From: Nicotiana tabacum | Lineage: Eukaryota; Streptophyta; Magnoliopsida; Solanales; Solanaceae | DNA length: 64,000 bases | Reading direction: 5' to 3' | NCBI RefSeq assembly: GCF_000715075.1 | Contig: NC_134085.1 | Span: 151,990,178-152,054,177 of the forward strand | In this document: piece by piece, positions 44,395-56,602 of the stretch | Layout of the letters: every line of letters begins with the position of its first letter | How positions within the stretch are numbered: the first letter of the stretch is position 1 | Made by a program: the position numbers and the translations under genes | The notes under the pieces: model-generated | Databases searched by the model: none | What the model saw: only the letters and a program-made list of their open reading frames with translations | Told to the model about the DNA's origin: nothing

Positions 44395-46342
44395 GCTACG
44401 AAACATTGCTGTCACTTTGCTTATAAACAAATATGTTTTGTGGAAGACAAATATTCTCTTGGAATAAGGTTTTGTACTAAGTCAATTGTCTTACAATAAT
44501 TTTCTTTCGTATAAATAATTGAATTAAGATTTACGTGCAACGCACATACATAAAAACTAGTATATATATATATATATATATATTATAAAAGTACGAATAA
44601 TTTATGTTAAATGTTGAACGACTAAAATATCCTCGAAATATTGATCGACTTTTATGCCCTTAAATATTTGTATAATTTAAGGATCTAATGGTATTACCTA
44701 ATGATAGAATTCTTTTTCGATTTAAATTAAACCTTACAACGTTGATCCTACTTGAATTAGAAAAGTATTGTTCCTAATTACAATTCTTTTACAACGAGGC
44801 ACGTAATAAAATAAAGATACGTACTAAAAGAAGATTTCGGTACTACATTATAGAAAATATCTATAACATTTTAAACAAAGTTGAAATTATTACTATTCTT
44901 TAAAGTCTTTATTTGTATTTAGTACATATAAAGCTACAACTAAATTAAGTTAATATCTTTTACCTAAATATTAGGAGTTACAACATATTTCAAACAAATT
45001 AAGTTAATTTTAAAATATTAAATAATAAGAAAATAATTAAATGGTAATTTTTAAAAATATAAAATCTAATTTTAAAGTGTTAAAATAATAGGGAAAAGTT
45101 TAGATGAATAATTTTATTTTACATGCACATAAAGTGGTGAGATTGTACTCTTTAATTTATTTATTTTACTTCAGTATGAGTAATTAATTCCTTTACAAAT
45201 TTCTCAAAAAAATCGATTGATGTTAGTCAAGATTAGGTTTCCTAAAACAAGTTCGTCCAAGTCTCCTATATATCGAAGTTTACCAAATTTTTTCTTTGAT
45301 TGGTTTATTTTCATTAGATGCTCATTTGCCATAACTTAGTAAAAAATATGTATGTTTCTCCTAAAAAGTATGTAAAATATGTATACTATATATAATACAC
45401 ATATATACGGAAAAAGATTATCTACTATTATTTTTTGTAACAGTTATATATATATGTGTATTTCTCTAAAATCTTAACTAATCATGGAATTGCTTTATTA
45501 AAACACGTGTATGACTAATATTTTATTGCTTTAAATGTGATAAAGTAGCAACAATTTTACTCGGGTTAAATCCGACATAATTTAGATTTGATATAGTTTT
45601 ATAAATAACTGAGACAACCCTAACAAAAATGTCAAAGTACAATAGTGAAAAAGTAATACTTTTTGGAGATGATTCAAAGATGGACAACTATATGTTTTAC
45701 TTTTGAGCTGGAGAAGCCAAAGTTATAGAAGGAAATATACACCAAAAACGTCATCTATAAAGAAGTATTAGATATGATACTACCACACTGAATATTTATA
45801 CACTATAGATAGAGTATCATTTAACTTAACTAAATTGATCATATTTGTAGGTTAAGGCGATATAATTTTGAATTCAAGTATTCTATTAATGTAATAATAT
45901 TAATTTTTAGCATTTAAATCATTGCTGTATTTTTCATGTTAATTACTTTACAATGATCATATCATCTTGTAAATAATTTCTTACTAAATTTAGTTAGTTG
46001 TTCTTTCATATAAAAGTTCTGACTAAATATTTTCGTGCAACACACGTACATAGTATTAGAATACTAATATTGATCGACGAAAATATCCCCAAAATATTGA
46101 CCGACTTTTATGCCCTAACAAAATTAAATCATTCATTCAAAGAGCTAACTTGATTTGGATAGAAATGGCAATATTGAAATTTAAAATCAACTAAACTTTT
46201 ATCTCTATGGATACTTTTTCGTTGTAGGACTCAAAATTTGAATAGGAGTCGGTTGTTGGTTATATATTCTCAATTTGAAGAGGAATATATTGCGTTATCT
46301 GCTACTATTTTTTGTACTTTCTATTGTTAGCCTATGGTATGG
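44395..46342. mobile_element. AT-rich Helitron-like sequences (tentative)
   Basis: Around 44533-44560 lies ACGTGCAACGCACATACATA then AAAACTAG followed by T. This fits a Helitron 3' end: a small hairpin (GTGC AAC GCAC) shortly before CTAG, with insertion before T. From about 44575 (TATTATAAAAGTACGAA) a new unit begins. It ends near 46055 with a similar CGTGCAACACACGTACATAG hairpin. The phrase CGACTTTTATGCCCT occurs at about 44647 and 46103, hinting at a second related copy. No Rep/helicase coding sequence is seen, so it would be non-autonomous. Exact borders are uncertain. Confidence 0.45.
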
Positions 46343-46710
46343 TGTCATGACCTGAATTTTCCACCCCGGGAGTCATGATGTCGCTTATTAGTGAAAGCTA
46401 AGCAAGTCAATTAGTCCAGTTATTTAACCATTTTTATTTTTAGTCTCTTAGCAATTCCAAAATAACATAACAAAAGCAGTAGAAATAATAATAACAAAAA
46501 CAGTGCAAAAGACGAAATGTGATAATTTAAATTAATACAAACTATGGAAGTTTAAGTACAACTCTACCCAGAATTTAGTGTCACAATGTCACGGACCATC
46601 TATGAATACTACAAATAAAGTCTGAATAGAAATACACGAATCTGTGTCTGAATAAGTACAAAACAGAAAGGAAATAATAGGAGGAGACGCCAAGGCCTAC
46701 AGACGTCTGG
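46343..46710 (-). repeat. 3' LTR end fragment of minus-strand Tekay
   Basis: Matches 48545-48910 with moderate divergence. The homology stops at about 46710, after GACGTCTGGATC, where gag-side sequence begins. Confidence 0.85.
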
Positions 46711-46749
46711 ATCAAATAGAACTAAAACATCTCTACTACAAACCACAAC

Positions 46750-48347
46750 AGTACCTGTGATAACTGCATCTGAAGCCTCATCCTCAGGCCTGGCTGAAAG
46801 AGCATAACATCGGGGCTGGGCCCCACCACCCTGAACTACATCTCTGGGACGGCCTGCTGTTGGCTGGCCTCCACCTCTAGCGGCCTGACCTCCACCTCTA
46901 ATACCTCTACCTCCACCTTTAGCACCTTTACTCCACCTCTAGTTGGCTGGGCGGGCTGTGGAACACTCGGTGCCTAAACTATGGCACAGGAACCCTGATG
47001 TTGAGAGCTGCTCGGTGCTTGAGTGAAAAATCTAGGAATATGCCCCATATCGCCACAAGTATAACAAGCCCTCGGCTGCTGAGACGGCTGACCCTGACGG
47101 CCTAAATAACCACTCTGAAAACTGTGGAGCGGAGGTGCACTGATAGGAGCTGGCAGTGCACTGTAGGGCAACTGATCAGAATACCACATACGAGAACCAC
47201 GACCATCTGGAGCTCCGTGAGAAGCCTGAAGTGCTGAATGAAATGTCCTGGGAGGATGGCCCCAACCAAAAGAATCCCTGCCTCCAGACGAGGCACCACT
47301 GAACCTACCAGAATGACGAGGTCTCTTGTCAGACCCCTGACCACCCCCTGTGATAGGACCATCTCAACTCTTCTGGCCACATTGGCCGCATCCTGAAAAG
47401 AAATCTCACTCCCCGTCTCCTTAGCCATCTGCAATCGAATAGGCTGAACGAGTCCCTCAATGAACCTCCTCACCCCTCTCTCTCAGTGGGAAGTATAAGA
47501 AGAGCATGACGAGCCAAGTCAATAAATCTGGTCTCATACTGAGTAACAGTCATAGAACCCTGCTGGAGACGCTCAAACTGCCTCCGATAGTTCTCCCTCT
47601 GAGTGATAGGAAGAAACTTCTCTAGAAATAGCTGAGAAAACTGATCCCAAGTCAAGCTGGTGACCCAACTGATCTAACCTAACAATAATCTCTCCACCAA
47701 GTCTTGGCAGATCCAGATAAGCAACAAGCAGCAAAGTCGACCTCATTGGTCTCCACTATCCTTATGTTCCTGAAAACCTTATGACAGTTGTCCAAATAAT
47801 CTTGGGGATCCTCAGAATATGCACCGCTGAAAGTGGTAGTGAAAAGCTTGGTAAACCTGTCCAATCTCCACAAGGCATCAGCAGACATAGCTGCTCCATC
47901 ACCGGTCTGAGCTACCACACCCGGCTGAACTGCTCCAACTGGCTGAGCTGCTGGAGTCTGAAACTGGGGAGCCATCTGCTTCGGAGTGCGGGTAGAGGGA
48001 GTCTATGCTCCTCCCCCGGCATGAGAGACGACTGGTGCTACCAGAAGTAAGTCTGCCCGGGTGACACTCTCCATAAGGTTCACTAGACGGAACAGAGCAT
48101 CCTGGAGTACTAGGGTAGCAATGAACCACTCTGGGACCTGAGCTGGGGCCACCGGAACTGCCTGGGACGGAACCTCATCATCAAACTCAACCTAAGGCTC
48201 TGTCGCTGGTGCTGCTGCCCTGGGCTGAGCTCTGCCCCTACCTTTGCCTCTAGCACGGCCTCGGCCCCGCCCTTTGCCCCTCATGGGAGCTGCTGCTGGG
48301 TGCTCGGGCTGCTGATCAGTGGATGAGGAAGTGCGTGTTCTCGCCAT
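46750..48347 (-). pseudogene. Tekay gag (decayed)
   Basis: ATG on the minus strand at 48347-48345 (MARTRTSSSTDQQ), then an Arg/Gly-rich head (RGKGRGRGRARGKGRGRA). The retrotransposon gag domain includes LDRFTKLFTTTFSGAYSEDP, YLDNCHKVFRNIRI and LSGSAKTWW (47679-47975), then WDQFSQLFLEKFLPITQRE (47470-47655). The zinc knuckle CYTCGDMGHIPRFF (about 47045) has Phe in place of the last Cys. The Gly/Arg-rich protease linker at 46800-46970 is full of stops. Frameshifts occur near 47680 and 47470. Confidence 0.87.
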
Positions 48348-48523
48348 CTGTGAAAGAACAGAGTAGAAATTTAATTAGTATTGAGAAACCAAACCGCACG
48401 ACAGGAAAGAATAGATGTGAAGTTTTTCCTAAATCTGTAGCCTCTGGGGGATAAATACAGATGTCTCCGTACCGATCCCTCAGACTCTACTAAGCTTATC
48501 CGTGAATTGTAAGACCTAAGTAA

Positions 48524-48541
48524 CCTAGAGCTCTGATACCA
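48524..48541 (-). promoter_or_regulatory. Primer binding site, initiator tRNA-Met type
   Basis: On the minus strand TGGTATCAGAGCTCTAGG begins three bases after the LTR end. It is perfect over the 12-base core. Confidence 0.9.
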
Positions 48542-48544
48542 ACT

Positions 48545-49998
48545 TGTTACGACCTGGATTTTCCACCCTCGGGAGTCATGATGGCGCCTACTAGTGAAAG
48601 CTAAGCAAGCGAATTAGTCCAGTTATTTAACCATTTTCATTTTTAGTCTCTTAGCAATTCCAAAATAACATAACAAAAGCAGCGGAAATAATAATAATAA
48701 TAATAAAAATAGTGCGAAAGACGAAATGTGATAATTTAAATTAATACAAACTGCGGAAGTCTAAGTACAACTCTACCCAGAATTTGGTGTCACAATGTCA
48801 CGGACCATCTATGAATACTACAAATAAAGTCTGAAAAGAAATACACGAATCTATCTCTGAATAAGTATAAAATAGAAAGGAAATGATCGGAGGAGATGTC
48901 ATGACCTGCGGACATCTGCAGGACTACCTCGGTTCATCTGAATGGACTAAAGACAATACCCTCACTGAGGTCCAAAAGCTGTACCATCGGGATCTGTACA
49001 CAGTGCAAAGTGTAGTATCAGCACAACCGACCCCATGTGCTGGTAAGTGCGTAGCCTAACCTCGGCGAAGTAGTGACGAGGCTAGGACTAGACTACCCAA
49101 TAAACCTGTGCAGTTAAATCATATACAGCGGAAAACAAAGGCAGAAATATACAGTTAAGGATATGAGGGGGAAACATGTTGCGGGGAACATCAAGTAATA
49201 ACAGAATAATAGCAGATAAATATAGGGAACGCCAAAGTTCAATTATCACCAAGAATCAGAAATAAAAGACAAGTTCACGTCATCACCCTTCGTGCTTTTA
49301 CTCTCGTCCTCACCATAAAATCAATGAAATCGGCACAGCATCACCCTTCATGCTTTTACCTCACATAAACATGGGACGGAATGATCCTTCGTGCATTATC
49401 ACTCATATCATGGCACGAAATTGTACATCGTGCGGCACGGCATCACCTTTCGTGCTTTAACCTCACTAAAATCGGCACGGCATCACCCTTCATGCATTAA
49501 CACTCTCTCACAAATATCATGCGCGGTATCACCCTTCGTGTTTTAACACTCTTCCTTACCCAAACAACAATCACAAAGCAATAAGGGCAAGGGAATCAAT
49601 AAAATTCCGGCAAGGGAATAAGAGTATAACAACAATATCCCGGCAAGGGAAACAATATCAAAACAATAACATCCCGACAGGGGAGATAACATCAAAAGTA
49701 ATAACATCCCGGCAATGGAGATAATATCATAAACCTCTTCTCTTTTCCACATTTACCTCACAGCTCAATTCACAACTTGAGCCAATGCTCTAAAATGTTC
49801 AATTGCCAATAATACTTCCACAAATTATTTTACAACTTGAGCCAACGCTCTTTAATGTTTAATTACCAATAATACTTCCACAAGCCTTGTTCAACAAAAG
49901 AATCATCATATAAATCATGAACAATAAGAATCGGAGTCACATTAATCATAGTATAAGACTCACAGCATGCTTGACACCAACGTATAGATACTCGTATA
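48545..49998 (-). repeat. 5' LTR of minus-strand Tekay, truncated
   Basis: The LTR end is at 48545 (plus strand TGTTACGACC). Blocks at 48900-49060 match the solo LTR near 19420-19600, and CCCGGCAAGGG blocks at 49600-49720 match 18800-18890. Homology fades near 49998, so about half of the LTR is lost. Confidence 0.82.
49270..49550 (-). repeat. About 45-50 bp minisatellite in Tekay LTR
   Basis: Five or six diverged units contain GGCACGGCATCACCCTTCGT and GCTTTAACCTCAC. Each unit has inverted GCACG/CGTGC ends. The array lies at the same relative place as the 39 bp array of the solo LTR but has a different sequence. Confidence 0.85.
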
Positions 49999-50652
49999 TA
50001 TGATAAGTGTGAAGCCCCAAGTCAAAAGTTGAAAGACCGAAATAACCCTACAAATTAAGTTGAATGACTATAAAACCCATTGAAAAATAACTATATTACC
50101 TTCTTCATAAAACTGTTACATTAAACAACATTCTCTTTGTTGTTATAAAAATATGGAAAATTTGAGAAGTTATGTTGGATAATAAATAAATACACTAAAT
50201 TCATTGAATATTTAATACATGGACCATATTCATCTTCTAAATGTCGATACAAAGTAAAACACAACTGATGACTTTTTGTTCTTCATTCCCTTTCTTCCGT
50301 TCAATTGTATTTAAGATCTTACATAAAGTTTAAGTTATAATCTTTTCAACTTACTTGTATTTATCCTATTTAAGAACAATCTTTACAAAAAATTTACTTA
50401 AGTATTAACTTACAAATTAAAGAGAGATTTCGGTAATTATCGTGGGAAGAGAAGTTAAGACAACAGCGGCATTAGTCTTCATTGCATCATTATGAACTTC
50501 TTCACTCCACTCTCAGAAAGATGGCATTTGTAGCAATAAAGTCGACCAGGCCTTGGGTTAAGGAGCCACAAGAGCATATTCTCAAAAATATGGTCAATCC
50601 TTTATCCTTGAATATTAAGAATCTGGTATTGAGGTTGAGGTTATTTTAGACA
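49999..50652. other. AT-rich spacer with a possible small exon
   Basis: Mostly featureless. On the plus strand an ATG at 50521 opens 42 codons (MAFVAIKSTRPWVKEPQEHI...) that end at a TAG just before the next insertion. A possible splice donor (CTG|GTATTG) is at about 50626. The family was not recognised, so the call is only a possible broken or fragmentary exon. Confidence 0.3.
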
Positions 50653-50657
50653 TTTTC

Positions 50658-53343
50658 TGTTACAACCCAAAATCTAACCATAGTCGTGATGGCGCTTATC
50701 GTGTTACAAGGCAAGTCTACTTCCCAAAATATTACTATTAATTAATTTTAAGGATTTAATAAAATAATGGCAACATTTAAATTTCTCATAAGCTAAATCA
50801 ACTCTAAATATAATTAATATAAAAATACGGAAGCTAGCCCCAAACATCGGGGTGTCACTAAGTCATGAGCATCTAAAAATATAAACTGTCTATTGTCCAC
50901 AAGAAGAAATGACAAAAGGAGTAAAAGGTCTTGTGGACCCTAATAGCAACCTTGCAATCTCCACAGATAGCCGGCCTGAATTCAACGATCGTTGCGCTCT
51001 AACTCGCCTGGATCTTCACATAAAGTGCAGGGTGTAGTATGAGTATAACCGACTTAGTAGTAACAGAAATAACTAAGGACTGAGCAATAATGACGAGCTA
51101 AGTAAAACAATCCAATTATTTATTTTCACAATTTAAAAATAACAAAAATAAACAGGTAAATTCCATAACTCACTAAATGCCACAAAGAAAATTAACAGAT
51201 AAATGCAGCAACAACAAAAGTAAATGTAACCTCACAGCAATGTCACTCTATCACTCAACACTCAACACTCTCAAAACACTTAACACTCTCAAACCACTCA
51301 ACACTCAACGCTCTGCGCTTACTAGGGGTATGTACAGACTCTGGAGGGGCTCCCAAAGCCCAAGCGCTAAGCACGGACAACTCACGTGCCATCATATCAA
51401 TACTTGGATTTGCACGGTCAACTCACGTGCTACGCGGACAACTCACGCGCTATGGTATCAATGCCTGGACCCGCACGCTCAACTCACATGCTACACGAAT
51501 AACTCACGCGCTATGGTATTAATATCCTCACAATCAGGCCCTCGACCTTACTCAATCATGTACCTCACTAGCCTCACCATCATCAACAAATAAGGGGACA
51601 CATCCCACATCAAGTATCACAACATATTAGCAAATAATAGAGACTGAGGTAAACATGTACAATAATTTTTATGACAGAGCATAAATAATGTTAGCATGAA
51701 TAAAGCCTAAGCATGATCTCTAACATGAAGGCAGACAAGTTCAACAACAAGCAACTACGTAAACACACACGATGGCCATGAGGCCTCACGAGACGGACCA
51801 AGTCTCAATCTCTCGTGGTATACACTCACACGACCGTCACCTAGCGTGAGTATCACCTCCAAACAATCACATGATATCAAATTCTCTGGGTTTATACCCT
51901 CAAAGCTAGAGTTAAAACTGTTACTTACCTCAAAAACGTAAAATCCTACTTCGGGATGCCCTCGTCTCTAGACTCGGTCTCCAAAAGCTTCGAATATAAC
52001 CATAATAATATTAATACCATCAACATGTGCTAAAGAATCGAATTCCACAATAAAAAGTACAAAATATGTCAAAAATCCAAAATCGGCCAAAATCCGGCCC
52101 TCGAGCACATATCTCAGAATCAATCAAAAATAGCATAATAATAATCCTCGTCCTCTCCCGAGTCTAACCATATAAAATTCGTCAAAAACGGACTTCGTTT
52201 GGTCCCTCAAATCCTCACTTAAAACTCTCCAAAAACTCAAGCTCTAACTCCCTCAATTTCAATTTGAAATCATCAATCAAATTCCAAAAACAAAGATGGA
52301 TTTATGAAATATAACCAAAACCGAGTAGAGAACATTTACCTCAATCCATACGGTGAAAATCGCCTCCAAAATTACCCAAATCCGAGCTCCCCAACTCAAA
52401 ATGTGACCGAATGAACAAACCCATATTTTATATATTTTTTCTGTCAATTATTCTACCTTGTTTCTCATGCCAAACGATCCCTAAACTCATTTTTTATACC
52501 TCCAATGTATTCTTTGTAAATTTCTAGTCAAGTTAGGCTTTTGAATCACTCAATTTGACCTTATAATGAATGAGATATGTTGGTTTCAATATTTGCGAAT
52601 AGTGCAAATTTTTAAATACGCAGTCAGTGGCAATTTCGTAATTAATCTGAAAAATCTGGCAACCTAATTCTTAGTAAAATGACCATAAAATCCTTATACA
52701 ATGTCTAAATTTGACGATTCTTTTTGTTACGTATCTATAATTGCGATATCCGAATATAATGCTTCATTCAAAAAAGAAATCGAAGCTCATTTGATCAATA
52801 CGATATCATTTATGCTTGAAGGAACGACGTCAAAACATAAGAAAAACGAGCGTGACACAACCCAAACATATTCGAAACTCACCCGAGATCCTCGGTACCT
52901 CAACCAATAATTCCAACAAGCCATATATCACTACCCGAACTTAGTCAAACCTCCGGAACACCCAAAACAACACAAAAACACCAAATCAACCTCGAATTCA
53001 AGCCTAAGAACTTCTAAACTTCCAACTTTCGCCAATTCAAGCCTTATTCTACCACAGACCTTCAAATTATATTCCGGACACACTCTTAAGTCTAAAATTA
53101 CCCAACAAAGCTAATCGAATCCTAAAAATGTAATTTTGAATTCATTTACTCATAAGTCAACTTCCGGTTGACTTTTCTAACTTAGCTTTCTAACTAAGAA
53201 ACAAATATTCATTTCACTCCAAAACTACTCTGAACCCAAACCTACCAACTCGATACAACTCAATACAGCTGAACAACACATAAACAAGCATAGATGGGGG
53301 AAATGGGGCTATAACTCTTAGAATGAATGACCGGGTCATTACA
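50658..53343 (-). repeat. 3' LTR of LARD-like element
   Basis: Plus-strand ends are TGTTACAACC and GGGTCATTACA. It aligns with 53915-56597 along its whole length with scattered substitutions and small indels. Tandem repeats lie near 51350-51530. Confidence 0.92.
51350..51530 (-). repeat. Tandem repeat with ACTCACGTGCTACGCGG core in LTR
   Basis: Phrases CGGACAACTCACGTGCTA and GCACGGTCAACTCACGTGCT alternate, giving about three double units of roughly 60 bp. The same array recurs at 54640-54790 in the other LTR. Confidence 0.85.
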
Positions 53344-53914
53344 TCCTCCCCCTCTTAAAAAAATATTCATCCTCGAACGAGTCTAAAAACATACCTGAAG
53401 TCTCAAATAGGTGAAACCTTCAGCAATACCTTCTCGTCACATTCAAATCATATGAACTCATCTCGCGGTCACATCGTACTCATCACGTATCCATCCAGCC
53501 ACCATTTTCACTAATAGGGACACTACCGAACCTATAGGTCCACAAGCACGCGCTTTATCCTACAACACCTTAGTGATCAATCTACAGTCAAAACCTGGCT
53601 TTAAGTCCTCCAGACTGGCCCAACATCAACAAATAGAAATCACATCTCGCACCTCATTCAGGGAATCACAATCCGTCGATGCACAACTGATACCGAGTGC
53701 TCATGTGCGCATACAAATGCGTGGAAGGAATTCAAAGAGTTACACTTCAAGCTGAATCAATACCACATGATAAGAATTCAAGAAGGTGAAGTTTTTCTAA
53801 AGGTTCTACAGCCTCCCGAAGATAAGTACAAATGTCTTCGTACCAATCCGCAAGACTCTACTAAACCCGCTCATGACTCGTGAGACCTATATAACCTAGG
53901 CTCTGATACCACCT
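53344..53914 (-). other. 571 bp interior of LARD-like element
   Basis: Next to 53343, the minus strand reads HLFETSGMFLDSFEDEYFF and then the purine-rich TAAGAGGGGGAGGA. This is the same pol tail and polypurine tract as at 41310-41378. Next to 53914 is the leader with the primer site. It resembles the leader at 48360-48541. Between them nothing is coding. Confidence 0.85.
53894..53911 (-). promoter_or_regulatory. Primer binding site, initiator tRNA-Met type
   Basis: Minus strand TGGTATCAGAGCCTAGGT begins three bases inside the 5' LTR end. Confidence 0.9.
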
Positions 53915-56597
53915 TGTCACAACCAAAAATCTAACCATGGTCGTGATGGCGCCTATCGTGTTACAAGGCAAGCCTACTTCCCAAAATATTACTACTAATT
54001 ACTTTAAAGAATTTAATAAAATAATACCAACATTTAAATTTCTCATAAACTAAATCAACTCTAAATATAATTAATATAAAAATACGAAAGCTAGCCCCAA
54101 AAATTGGTGTGTCACTAAGTCATGAGCGTCTAAAACTATAAACTAAGATATATAAATTGTTTAACTGTCCAAAAGAAGAAATGACAAAAGGAGTAACAAG
54201 GTCCAGCGGACACTAACAGCTACCTTACAATCTCCACACATAGTCGGCCTGAACTCAACAATCGCCGCTCTCTAACTCACCTGGATTTGCACAAAATGTG
54301 CAGGGTGTAGTATGAGTACAACTGACTCAGTAGTAACAGAAATAACTAAGGAATTGAGCAGTAGTGACGAGCTAAGTAAAACAGTCCAATTATTTATTTT
54401 CACAATTTAAAAATAACAGGAATAAACAGGTAAATTCCATAACTCATTAAATGCAACAAAGAAAATTAACAGATAACTGCAGCAACAACAAAAGTAAATG
54501 TAACCTTATAGCAATGTCACTCCATCACTCATCACTCGCACTCAGCACTCAACACTCAACACTTTCAAAACACTCAACACTCTGCGCTCACTGGAGGTGT
54601 GCACAGACTCCGAAGGGCCTCTCAAAGCCCAAGCACTAAGCACGGACAACTCACGTGCCATTATATCAATACTTGGATCTGCACGGTCAACACACGTGCT
54701 ACGCGGACAATTCACGTGCTATGATATCAATACCTGGACCCGCACGGTCAACTCACGTGCTACGCAGACAACTAATGCGCTACAGTATTAATATCCTCAC
54801 AACCAGGCCCTCGGCCTTACTCAATCATGTACCTCACTAGCCTCACTATCATCAACAAATAAGGAGACACACCCCACATCAAGTATCACAGTATATTAGC
54901 AAATAATAGAGATTGAGGTACACATGTACAATAATTTCTATGATAGAGAACAAATAATGCGAGCATGAATATAGGCTAAGCATGATTTCTAACATGAAGG
55001 CAGACAAGTTCAACAACAAATAACTACGTAAACACATATGATGGCCATGAGGCCTCACGGGATGGACCAAGTCTCAATCCCTCGGGGTATACACCCACAC
55101 GCCCGTCACCTAGCGTGAGTATCACCTCCAAACAATTACATGATATAAAATTCTCTGGGTTTATACCCTCAAAGCCAGAGTTAAAATTGTTACTTACCTC
55201 AACAACGTAAAATCCTACTACGGGATGCCCTCGTCTCTGGACTCGGTCTCCAAAAGCTTTGAATTTAACCATAATCAGATTAATACCATTAAAATGTGCT
55301 AAAGAATCAAATTCCACAATAAAAACTACAAAATATGCCAAAAATCCGAAATCGGCCGAAATCTGGCCCTCGGGACCATGTCTCAGAATCAGTCAAAAAT
55401 GGCAGAATATTAATCCTCATCCTCTCCCGAATCTAACCATATAAAATTCATCAAAATCGAACTCTGTTTGGTCCCTCAAATCCTCACTTAAAACTCTCCA
55501 AAACTCAAGCCCTAACTCCCTCAATTTTACTTTGAAATCATCAATAAAATCCCAAAAATGAAGATGGATTCATGAAATATAACCAAAATCGAGTAGAGAA
55601 CACTTACCCCAATCCATACGGAGAAAATCGCCTCCAAATCCGAGCTCCCCAACTCAAAGTATGACTGAATGAACAAACCTTTATTTTATATATTTTTTTC
55701 TGTCAGCTATTCTGCCTCGTTTCTCATGCCAAACGATTCCGAAACTCGCTTTTTATACCTCCAATAGATTCTTTGTGAAATTCTAGTCAAGTTAAAATTT
55801 TGAATCACTCAATTTGACCTTATAATGAATGAGATATGTTGGTTTCAATTTGCAAATAGTGCAAATTTTTAAATACGCCGTCAATGGCAATTTCGTAATT
55901 AATCTGAAAAATCTGGCAACCTAATTCTTAGTAAAATACCATAAAATCCTCAAACAATATCAAAATTCAATGATTCTTTTTGCAATGGGTCCTTAATTAC
56001 GATACAGATCTAATGCTTCAATCAAAAAAGTAATCGGAGCTCATTTGTTCAATATGATATCATTTATGCTTGAAGAAACAACGTCAAAACATAAGAAAAA
56101 CGAGCGTAACAAAACCTAAACATATTCGAAACTCACCCGAGACCCTCGGACCTCAACCAATAATTCCAACAAGTCATATATCACTACCCGAATTTAGTCG
56201 AACCTCCGGAATACCCAAAACAACACCAAAACACCAAAACAACCTCGAATTCAAGCCTAAGAACTTCTAAACTTCCAACTTTCGCCAATTCAAGCCTAAT
56301 TCTACCACGAACCTCCAAATTATATTTCGGACATACTCCCAAGTCTAAAATCATCCAACAAAGCTAATTGAATCATAAAAATCCAAATTCAAATTCGTTT
56401 ACTCATAAGTCAACTTCCGGTTGACTTTTCTAACTTAGCTTACTAACTAAGAGACTAAGTGTTCATTTCACTCCAAAACTACTCCGAACCCAAACCTACC
56501 AACTCGATACAACTCAATACAGTTGAAAAACACATAAACAAGCATAGATGGGGGAAATGGGGCTATAACTCTCAGAACGAACGACCGAGTCGTTACA
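53915..56597 (-). repeat. 5' LTR of LARD-like element
   Basis: Plus-strand ends are TGTCACAACC and GAGTCGTTACA. It holds the same tandem array as its partner near 54640-54790. Confidence 0.92.
54640..54790 (-). repeat. Tandem repeat in 5' LTR, counterpart of 51350-51530
   Basis: Alternating GGACAACTCACGTGC and GCACGGTCAACTCACGTGCT units with small differences from the copy in the other LTR. Confidence 0.85.
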
Positions 56598-56602
56598 TTT
56601 TC

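Larger units (their letters stand above)
46343..49998 (-). mobile_element. Tekay-type element relic, minus strand, pol deleted
   Basis: Read on the minus strand: a truncated 5' LTR (49998 to 48545), an initiator-Met primer site, gag, and the gag-protease junction. It then jumps directly into the 3' LTR end (46710-46343). All of pol is missing, as is the start of both LTRs. The two LTR pieces share their terminal block, for example TTTTCCACCC and AGTCATGATG at 46358 and 48561. Confidence 0.85.
50658..56597 (-). mobile_element. Non-autonomous Tekay derivative (LARD-like) with two long LTRs
   Basis: Direct repeats of 2686 and 2683 bp flank an interior of only 571 bp, and TTTTC is duplicated at 50653-50657 and 56598-56602. 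On the minus strand the order is 5' LTR, primer site, short leader, a 25-codon remnant of the pol C-terminus, polypurine tract and 3' LTR. Gag and nearly all of pol are absent. LTR ends and pol tail are related to those of the Tekay at 37464-44394. It could have moved only with proteins supplied in trans. Confidence 0.92.

Noticed and set aside
44575..46340. Host intergenic promoter or matrix region
   Set aside because: AT-richness alone is not evidence; Helitron-like ends explain part of it and nothing else is supported.
47781..48050. 89-residue plus-strand ORF
   Set aside because: Antisense to a clear Tekay gag domain on the minus strand.
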